64,000 nucleotides of DNA from Acanthopleura granulata (Eukaryota; Mollusca; Polyplacophora; Chitonida; Chitonidae): NCBI GenBank assembly GCA_016165875.1, contig JABBOT010000017.1:1341330-1405329 (forward strand). The letters run 5' to 3'. The notes under the pieces are model-generated. The model saw nothing but the letters and a program-made list of their open reading frames with translations. It did not search any database and was not told the DNA's origin. This document shows positions 57,093-64,000 of the stretch, piece by piece. Made by a program: the position numbers and the translations under genes. The stretch's first letter is position 1. Every line of letters begins with the position of its first letter.

Positions 57093-57371
57093 GCTACTTA
57101 TTTATTAGATAGCATCCTAGCAATCTACATTCTCTTTTCTACGACAGTTACCAGTTTTACTGTTGATGGCAAAAACATCTCACCCACCATTGGATATTTA
57201 CTGGCGAACTTCCCAGATGTTCCCTGTAGATATGTGATGCCAGACGAGTGGTCAACAATAAACCTTATACTGGACAATCAGCCATACGACCACCAAAATG
57301 TCTATTGTCACAAAGGTGCTATGAGCAAAAAGGATACATACAACAATAGGGCGGGATCAGAAGCTTCCACC
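57093..57371 (+). other. Candidate terminal exon with a splice acceptor (from 57148)
   Basis: The frame is open for 93 codons between the TGA at 57090 and the TAG at 57372, with no ATG near its start. A pyrimidine tract ending TCTCTTTTCTACGACAG (AG at 57146-57147) makes a good acceptor. The part after it reads VTSFTVDGKNISPTIGYLLA, NFPDVPCRYVMPDEWSTINL and then polar sequence with two further Cys. Composition is protein-like and codon use is balanced. I recognise no family. It could be a last coding exon of an unseen + gene, a decayed transposon ORF or chance. Confidence 0.3.
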
Positions 57372-57379
57372 TAGAGCAT

Positions 57380-58555
57380 AGCTTTTATTGCTCAACTAGA
57401 TTTATGCGTTTACAACAAAGGACTTCAGGTAATGGAACCTAATGACGAGTAATACATGTTAACCGACTAGGCCATCCAAACGTTAGGCCTCCCACGAATA
57501 TACGTGTGCTTGCAGCAGTTACCGGAGTGGTAGATGTCATCGTGTACCACAAAAGCCATCGTCGGAAACACCACACTTCTCAGAGCTAAATGCACCCGAT
57601 AAGTAAATAGTCTATTGGACTGACATAATTTGCTTGTCATAAAGATTCCATAAAATCCTTCCTCGCCTTTAACACACCGATCCAGAGCTATGTAATCCTC
57701 TGTTATGCCGGTTTTAAACTTGAAAAAATATGTAATATAGACAAGATATTTTGGACAAATTAGGAAGCACATCCAACATCAAGCGTTTGGAGATTCCAAA
57801 GAAATAAATGGTCACTAAAACTTGCAGTTATCCAAGGTGAGCACTTTAGTGATTGCAACCCAAAGTGGGTTCTTCTCCGTAGCTCTCCCCTACGAGGGTT
57901 ATTTCTTGGTGGATTTTATGATGAAAAAATCATTCGCTAAAATACAGAACTGCCAAGAGTCAGTACAATTCTCTTGCGGTGAAACGGACCAATGTCGATT
58001 CCTTGTAAAGTCGTCATAGTGATCGCCTGTCGCTGCGTTAGGAAATACTTTCTGGTAAACCAGCATTTAATCTTTAAAATTCTTCTATGGTGCTTGTGTT
58101 TGCATCAAGTTTAATAATTGGCTGTTGTCTGATTAGAGTTAACAATTTCGCTTTTTGTCATCGAAGATGTGACCTTTCATCAGGGATGCGAATTCTTGGT
58201 CAGAAGATAGACTGAAGTTTGCCAAGAAAATACACCCTCCCTGCAAATTACATTAACAAATCACCTGTTCTCGCAAAGTCAGTTGCTTTTTGTTTTTCAA
58301 ATATGAAACAAGAAATAAGAAATCAGCTAATTTGAGAAAAAACTGCAAGCCTGTTTCGTTCCTTATCCTTGGTTTATTTGCATGTAAAACTCTTTGTGCA
58401 TGACAAGTGAGTTTGAATTTGACAGGTCTTATATTATAGAGGTTTGTGATTCGACTTAATAAATAGACAAATAAAGGTAATGTTGTGGGTCGTTAATACG
58501 AAAGCAAGGATATAATTTTGGAATATTCATGTACCAAAATGCTAATTCAATTCAC
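57380..58555. other. Anonymous sequence, nothing recognised
   Basis: Minus frame at 57467-57772 (101 codons) and plus frame at 57822-58019 have no recognisable motif. Confidence 0.4.
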
Positions 58556-58559
58556 ACTT

Positions 58560-58925
58560 AACTAACAAAATTTACAAAGCCATAAAAGGGATAATTAGCC
58601 TTCGACTCCTTCTTTCTCATCGTCACAGAGGGGTTAATTTCAATAAAATTTCCACACCAACACAATATATCGCCGCGTTACAGAAAACGGAACACTCTCA
58701 TGGCAAATTCCGCTCAGTTAAGCCCAATTACCCTATTAGGTGACTTAGCGATCCAATTCGGTGACATTACAGTCGAGCTAGTAACAGTGACATTCTGTTT
58801 CGCATGATCTACTTACCAAGGCGGGCCTTCTCTCTTACAGTTAGCGATTGAAGCATATAGATCGGATAGCCTGTTTATGGAGGATGTGCTCATGTCTGAC
58901 ACGTGTTAAATGTGAACTTAATTTA
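58560..58925 (+). repeat. Family C diverged repeat, copy 2
   Basis: Partner of 55290-55645, 3.3 kb away in the same orientation; the matching blocks are given there. Confidence 0.7.
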
Positions 58926-59065
58926 ATGTCTTTTAGGTTCCATGATCTCGCGCGAACGACGATATGTTTCATATTGGCCAATGGCAATTGGACAATGCGG
59001 TAACAGATAGTATTATCGTTTCTGGGGGGATAAATTCTCTGAGTATACCCTAGGCGTAGGAAAAG

Positions 59066-59135
59066 ACATTCGTATACCAGCCGTCAACCAAAATGAGAGT
59101 TCCGTATCAATAACGCTAAGAAAGTTGTTTCGAAA
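59066..59135 (+). repeat. Family B repeat, short copy abutting LINE L4
   Basis: GACATTCGTATACCAGCCGT, CAACCAAAATGAGAGTTCCG, TATCAATAACGCTAAGAAAG. It ends where the LINE leader sequence begins, which may mark the LINE insertion point within a family B copy. Confidence 0.65.
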
Positions 59136-59258
59136 AACAACCCCCGTGAGGCTCCCGGGGGTGAAAAGAAAAGGACCTCAGTTCTCTAGGCAAGCTTGTC
59201 GTAGGAGGCGACTAACCTATGGCTCCCTCGTGTGGTTCCGGTGAATAGAATAATCCCA

Positions 59259-59797
59259 CAGATATATACTGTTGGATACCTAGTCATATTGGTATCCACG
59301 AAAACACAGTCGTAGACAGGAAGGCGAAGACTGCCCTTAAGAATCCCATGTCTCAGACTGAACTTCCTTATTCTGATTTTAAATCTAATATTCTTAAATA
59401 TATTCGTCGCCTTTCGCAAGAAGAATGCGACCAGCAGGTCCGTAACAAACTGCATGTTATTCATCCTGTCATTGGCTATGATTCTTATACTTTTGGTATG
59501 TCCCGTAAAGACCAAGCCGTTTTAACAGTGTGTCGTATTGGGCAGCCTCCTCGAACACACAAGTTTATCCTGGAAGAGAGCTGTGCTCTCGATTGTGTTG
59601 GGTGTGATACCCAGTACCCCATCACACATATCCTTGTTGACTCTGTAAACTTTGTTCATGTTCGACAAGAATTCTACACAGTCAACTCCATATTTTACGT
59701 GTTCATCGGCGTCGCAGGCAATGCAGTTATTAATTTTTTAAGGCTGTTGGCCTGTAAAATAAAATATAGCTTAACTATATTTGAGTGTTTAAAATAA
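59259..59797 (+). pseudogene. LINE L4 ORF2 C-terminus (end of RNase H and tail)
   Basis: YCWIPSHIGIHENTVVDRKA opens the piece: C-W-x-P-S-H is the last conserved block of the LINE RNase H domain, with the usual His and a nearby Asp. It runs uninterrupted into KLHVIHPVIGYDSYTFGMSR, DQAVLTVCRIGQPPRTHKFI, CVGCDTQYPITHILVDSVNF, VHVRQEFYTVNSIF and INFLRLL, the conserved ORF2 end. The frame then stays open to the stop at 59797, through 3' untranslated-type sequence. One uninterrupted frame of this length is unusual among the copies here and suggests a younger insertion. RT is absent, so it encodes no active polymerase. Confidence 0.88.
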
Positions 59798-59978
59798 AGA
59801 AAAACTGTGGTTTTCGACATTTAGTTTTTTAACAGCTTATAAAAAATGTTCGTCTGTTTTCCTTTAAATTTTTATTATTCATCAGAACATGTCGAAAACT
59901 GTTCACGGCTTCCTGGTTTAAACATGTTTTGGCGACAATACTGGAGAGATATTGGCGATGTGGCGGTAAGTCATAAAC

Positions 59979-59999
59979 ATTCATTCATTCATTCGTTCG
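59979..59999 (+). repeat. (CATT)n microsatellite at the LINE L4 3' terminus
   Basis: CATTCATTCATTCATTCG directly follows GTAAGTCATAAA. Short tandem tails instead of poly(A) are common at the ends of this sort of LINE. Confidence 0.8.
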
Positions 60000-60333
60000 A
60001 AAAACGACAAATACCACACACCACTGAACAAAAGTAAAAGCACACATTTGTGTTTGGAATATTTCAGGATTTTTGTCAATATAGTTTGACAGGGATGGTC
60101 GAGGGATGGTCAAAGGCAAAACCTCTACACATGTGTACATTCTACTCTCCCAAACCAAACCGTTGTTGATTTCAAACCTAATATTTTGATCCGTCAGATG
60201 CGTGAGGCCCAATCTGTAGTATTCAGAGATCTGTAAAATCTTTGATGGCACTCCTTAAAGTGTGCAAAAAGCCACCCGTACCGTACAAATCCAGTCAAAA
60301 TGCACGATACCACAAAACTAACTACGGCACGCC

Positions 60334-60357
60334 ATCGACATGCTCGACGATGGCATG
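60334..60357. other. Small hairpin
   Basis: GCCATCG ... CGATGGC forms a 7-bp perfect stem with a 10-base loop at about 60334-60357. It lies about 130 bp upstream of the YqaJ-type gene remnants. No function is assigned. Confidence 0.4.
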
Positions 60358-60490
60358 CTGACCCTTTTCATTAATGTGTTAACGCTTAGTCGTGTCAGAA
60401 AACGACATTAAGAATTCGGCACGACAGCTAATCTCCCTGGACCAAAAACTTGGAGGGTTAACCTCCTATTAAGCAAGAAAAAGTGGACAA

Positions 60491-61480
60491 GTGGACTGGC
60501 CAAACCGCACGAATACCCTGCAGCAGAAGGCTTACAATAATTTTAACGAAGGATACATCCACGAAGTCGAAGGTCACTCGCACATTTATCTGTGTGATGT
60601 TGTTGTCGTACCTGTAGTTCTAATAACACTGTCCCACTATCATCATCAGGAATATTTACCCTGTGTTTTGTTAACTTTTAATCTGTTAGCCTGGGTGTGA
60701 ATTTTGCTTACAGTTCAGAGAAGTTCACAACTCTTTCGTGTCCGGGAAAAGGCCGATCTCTCTATGAGGAAAAACAACCCCCCATACAAAGTCATGGTTT
60801 GAACATTTTATTGAAAAATTTGTTCATTTTCAAGAAGTTTGGGGCTCCAATTTACGGGCTACGATTTTCATTGGAAATTGAGCAACAAACTACAAATCAA
60901 AGTAACAATAAAGTGTGGCTTGATGTTCGACAATTTCGTCTGACCGCCCCGAATTTTTAAGTTATTTACTCCCGGAAATCGGATTTTAATATTGTAGCGA
61001 AGAGACTGCTTTAAAAGAAAGACATCCAAACTGCTGCAATGAAATGTGCTATTCAACAAGAACCAGAGGGTGCAAGCCTATACTCCGATATCACAGGAAA
61101 TGTTTTACATTTATGCGAATTGTGATAAAACCTTCTGAACCCCATCTTGGGACTTCACCCGACAGAAAAGTGCATGATGTGAATGCAGTTGCCCCATGTG
61201 GCCTTCCGGAAACCAAGTGCCCAAGCATCGACTCTTTTGCGTATTCTTCTTGTCTTCAGAAATGTACAATGGGAAATACAAACTTAAATCTAATCATCAG
61301 TATTGTTTTCAAGTTATGGGACAAATGGCTTTAACTGGTGTAAAGTGGTGTGATTTCTTTGTTAAATGCCATGATGACTATCATCTATGATGAACGTATA
61401 CATTTTGATAGTGACATGTGGAAAGACATGAAATCATCTTTACATAAATTCTACTTTGAATATTATCTACCCGAGATTTG
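60491..61480 (+). pseudogene. YqaJ-type exonuclease gene of an ISL2EU-like transposon, broken
   Basis: Order along +: LQQKAYNNFNEGYIHEVEGH at 60520-60590, like the segment preceding the SWIM finger in this family. VWLDVRQFRLTAPNF follows at about 60913 (R-L-T-A-S-x-F type), then DIQTAAMKCAIQQEPEG, SDITGNVLHL and EPHLGTSPDRKV (catalytic-type Asp; the usual PDG is PDR). LPETKCPSIDSF (E-x-K-C-P) is next, then HQYCFQVMGQMALTGVKWCD (Q-x-Q-G-Q-M-A-x-T-G) and FFVKCHDDYHL. ERIHFDSDMWKDMKSSLHKF and YFEYYLPE end it. Frames change near 61260 and 61388, and a stop follows RLTAPNF. The family length and motif order are nearly complete, so it is a recent pseudogene. It converges on the transposase at 63170-64000. 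Confidence 0.9.
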
Positions 61481-61774
61481 CATAAGTAAACTGTAGCACC
61501 ATGTTATAATCACCAAGGTAATATTTTTCATTACAAATGCACATGTTTGCTCAGAGTTATACATTTGTGTACAGTTTGGCTTGACTGTAGAAGCTGTAAA
61601 AGATTCTGTTAATGATTGTGTTCTGACGCAGCAAATATTGGTAAATACATATACATGTATTTTTAATAATTAGATTTCATAATTAATTTTAATTATTCGT
61701 TTTCATGGATAATGTTCAAGGCACTTGCATAACGTAAGTTAATGACTGTACAATGATACATGTGCTTATAATAC

Positions 61775-62092
61775 ATGCATTTGTTGCCGATTAACTCATT
61801 ACTTGCTCTGGGAGATAGTTACTTGCTTAGCCTGCCAGGTCTTACCATTGGTTATTGGGAAAGGCGAGAGGATGAACTTGTGCGTCTCATGATTAGTTAT
61901 CCACTTACGAAACCTGACCGGTTAGAATCAGTCTGGTTTGAAGGAACACAACACGAAGAAACAGGAGCTGTGATGCATGGAAAAACAATGCTGACAAAAC
62001 TCCGAGATGGACAGATGACTTTGACAAACAGCAAACCAAAAAAGGGGAACTTGTGCATTTACAGTGAACTGAAGGCCTATAGTCGTCCATAA
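61775..62092 (+). other. Unrecognised 105-codon frame between the two transposon genes
   Basis: The frame encodes a mixed, hydrophilic translation with KPDRLESVWFEGTQHEETGA and KTMLTKLRDGQMTLTNSKPK segments that look more protein-like than background. It starts 300 bp after the YqaJ remnant on the same strand. I cannot assign it to a family; it may be an additional transposon-carried coding segment or chance. Confidence 0.25.
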
Positions 62093-62256
62093 GGACAGGA
62101 GGAAATCTGACACTGAGAAGGAAACCGGGAGGAATACAATGGCCTTCTGTCTGAAAAACCATTGATTTCAATACTAAGACAATCAGAGTACAGTGGACTG
62201 AACACATTGGTAATTCAGGACTTTATTTATATTTTACACTGTTCACTGTTTTGAAA

Positions 62257-62355
62257 TGTATAGTCACAACCTAGTGTGAAATCTGAAGCACTAAAATACA
62301 GGTACTGTATAGTCACAAACTAGTGTGAAAATCTGAAGCACTAAAATACAGGTAC
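62257..62355 (+). repeat. Tandem duplication of a 49/50-bp unit
   Basis: TGTATAGTCACAACCTAGTG ... AATACAGGTAC at 62257-62305 is followed at once by the same sequence at 62306-62355, with one substitution and one extra A. High identity implies a recent slippage or duplication event. Confidence 0.92.
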
Positions 62356-62706
62356 TGTAAATCTTCAACCTTTTCAGAATTTTTAAAGGGTTAGTTATGC
62401 ATGCAGTTATTGCAAAAATAAAGCCAAAATTATTTGTCCGTGTCACCATAGATATAAGCTTCATGAAACTATAAAAATTATTTTTCTAGTCCCTACAGTT
62501 CTCCAAGAAACTATTAAAATATTGCCTTCAGTGGTGTTTGAAATGGTTGAAGAATTAGGGTATGTTCTTAATTGATAAAAAAATAAATTCAGTGACAGCT
62601 GTTCTGGTGCCAAATATTGTATTTCTTGTATTTTATTACAATATGAAATGGTTTCATCATGCAATATTAATATCACTTCAATTGTGCAAACTATTTCACT
62701 TCTCAG

Positions 62707-62850
62707 TGATTTATTTGATTGATGCTTTATGCAATATTCAAGAATATTTTACCTATCCGAGGGCGACCAGCATTACGGTGAGAGGGCACCTTGTAGAGCG
62801 TGGAGGAAACCCACGACACCAGCACGTTGCTGGCATACCTTCCCTTCTCA
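62707..62850 (-). mobile_element. SINE copy 16 (family A), minus orientation, head-truncated
   Basis: TTTATTTGATTGATGCTTTA, TGCAATATTCAAGAATATTT, GAGGGCGACCAGCATTACGG, GGAAACCCACGACACCAGCA and GTTGCTGGCATACCTTCCC. It lies between the two converging genes of transposon copy 2. Confidence 0.88.
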
Positions 62851-63169
62851 CTGATATCAACATGGCAATAAAATAGGATTACTTTGTTGCCTTATTGATG
62901 ATTTAATACCGTACCCAGTATTTCTGCTCTGTAATGGTGGCCACTCTGTAGTGGTTGGACAAAACTGAAAAATACTGCTCACCAAAGCAACACAAAACCT
63001 TAAATCGTGTTAATATAGAAATTAGATGACGAGTTCACATTAGATTGTAAATTAAATAAAATGCATACTACTAAGAAACAAAAAATATTGCAATCTTCTC
63101 AAATACTTTTCTGAACTGATTTAAACATCTATTTTTGTTTATCATTAACTTATACAGTGTGCAACCAGG

Positions 63170-64000
63170 CTCTAGAATAATTTTGCCCTGTAATTAATCA
63201 AAATACAGCAGACAGTCCATATTTGATTGATTGAAGCAGCCAAAACTTAAAGGGATCACTCATAAAGAAATGCAGTATTCTTTATCCTTTAACACGTCTT
63301 ATTGCTCATTCTACACGAATCCCCACCCTAGCAATCTCAGGGTTTTCTGGACCATCGCTTTTACTGAATTGGCTTTTTCTGTGCAAGGAATGGTGGAATC
63401 ACAAGATGTATTTGCTTTGTGTCAAGAAGATCTTGAATAACTAAGCCTTTGTCTGGTAGGACAATATCTGGTCGTTGTAGTAGTCCAGGTGGCCTGATCG
63501 TGCTGTGATATCTTTATCAGAAATACATCCTGTGTAAAGAAAACTTACAAATAACACTACCCCACAATGTGTAATGCCTACTAAACTTTTAAATGTAGTA
63601 GGGTTTTTGTACGCCGAATACACTTCAGAATTAAGAAGTTTGGCACTTGCTGTCTGAACTTTAATTTCAGTGCAATCAATCACAACTCTAGTACGTGGGC
63701 ACGTTTTCTTAAAGTTTAATGGTATGTTTATCAATTAACGTACGACTTGGCCAAATATTCAAGCCACCATGCGTAACATATAAGTAATTTGCCCAAGTAA
63801 TAATAATTCTACCAACTGTTGTTGGGAAACACAAAATCTAACAGCTAGGTCGTGCTCATGCAAGAACTGTCTACCTCTACATAAAAACATAAAAAATTGA
63901 TCAATCAATGCTAGAGAAAAATCTGTTGACGTACTGGTACTTAATTCTATTTTCTCTGTATTTAATGAATGCCCATCTAACCATAATTACAGCAGTTGTT
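63170..64000 (-). pseudogene. DDE_Tnp_4 (Harbinger/ISL2EU) transposase, nearly complete core, cut by the window edge
   Basis: Read on - from 64000: LIDQFFMFLCRGRQFLHEHD, LAVRFCVSQQQLVELLLLGQ (helix-turn-helix of the family) and RMVAWIFGQVVR. NIPLNFKKTCPRTRVVIDCT then EIKVQT carry the first catalytic Asp. YSAYKNPTTFKSLVGITHCG, GVVLFVSFLYTGCISDKDIT, a decayed D-D-x-I-L-A-D-K-G region, IQDLLDTKQIHLVIPPFLAQ, PEIARVGIRVE, AIRRVKG (V-E-R-A-I Glu region, with a stop) and INQIWTVCCILINYRAKLF follow. All expected blocks are present in order, broken by a few stops and frameshifts, and the second Asp block is altered. It pairs with the YqaJ gene upstream on the opposite strand. Confidence 0.9.

Larger units (their letters stand above)
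59136..60000 (+). mobile_element. Jockey-like LINE reduced to leader plus 3' end (L4)
   Basis: The leader block (CGTGAGGCTCCCGGGGGTGA, GCAAGCTTGTCGTAGGAGGC) at 59140-59212 is followed within 50 bp by the last part of ORF2 (59259-59770). The 3' untranslated region then ends in a (CATT)n array at 59979-59999. ORF1, endonuclease and RT are all absent, an internal deletion of roughly 4 kb compared with jockey-type elements. The 3' end is better preserved than in L1-L3. Confidence 0.8.
60491..64000. mobile_element. Two-gene ISL2EU/Harbinger-type DNA transposon, copy 2 (runs off the window)
   Basis: It combines the YqaJ gene (+) with the DDE_Tnp_4 transposase (-), facing each other with about 1.7 kb between them, partly due to a SINE at 62707-62850. 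The arrangement repeats that of copy 1 at 10.0-13.4 kb. The right end lies beyond the window, so terminal repeats and target duplication cannot be seen. Confidence 0.68.

Noticed and set aside
60412..60426. GAATTCGGCACGAC, close to a cDNA-library EcoRI adaptor (GAATTCGGCACGAG)
   Set aside because: The last base differs and the flanks are continuous genomic-looking sequence on both sides. Chance similarity is more likely than vector contamination.
1..64000. CRISPR arrays, prokaryotic operons, ribosome binding sites
   Set aside because: No regularly spaced identical repeats and no gene clusters with bacterial-type spacing. The sequence is eukaryotic in character.

Overview
The window looks like a non-coding, transposon-filled stretch of an animal nuclear genome, most likely a mollusc or another lophotrochozoan. 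Base composition is about 60% AT, long open frames are absent, and I see no intact host gene, rRNA or tRNA gene, CRISPR array or bacterial-type operon. The taxonomic guess rests on the repeats: a tRNA-headed SINE ending in a 'GTACGGCGTAAAAC...(AAAT)n' tail, a jockey-like LINE, ISL2EU/Harbinger-type DNA transposons and a Gmr1-like Ty3/gypsy element. That combination is familiar to me from mollusc assemblies, but I could not run a search.

Layout. 0-10 kb: mostly anonymous sequence, a small MITE-like inverted repeat near 3 kb, SINE copies at 3.2, 6.0 and 9.4 kb, and one candidate 147-bp exon at 5.76 kb. 10-13.4 kb: a decayed two-gene transposon, with a YqaJ-exonuclease gene on + and a DDE_Tnp_4 transposase on - converging on each other. 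14-17 kb: a decayed Ty3/gypsy element (possible 5' LTR and primer site, gag, integrase, then the start of reverse transcriptase), that is with integrase upstream of RT. 17-25 kb: little recognisable apart from small degenerate arrays. 25-36 kb: LINE 3' fragments on - (25.7 kb, 33.4-35.0 kb), several SINEs, copies of a ~300-bp repeat (family B), and a 585-bp foldback element lying inside a SINE. 36-42 kb: SINEs, including a tail-to-tail inverted pair, and a diverged ~400-bp repeat. 42.2-46.9 kb: the longest LINE, on -, with zinc-knuckle ORF1, endonuclease and RT, which has lost the RT catalytic box and RNase H. 46.9-59 kb: three diverged pairwise repeats, a ~190-bp degenerate tandem array and a second candidate exon at 57.15 kb. 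59.1-60.0 kb: a LINE reduced to its 5' leader joined to its 3' end. 60.5-64 kb: a second, better preserved two-gene transposon, again YqaJ (+) converging on DDE transposase (-), running off the window edge.

How the parts relate: the SINEs are presumably moved by a LINE. The YqaJ nuclease and DDE transposase belong to one transposon type, supported by the same convergent arrangement occurring twice. Every protein-coding copy seen has stops, frameshifts or deletions, so none is likely to be active. The boundaries given for decayed elements are estimates made by eye.
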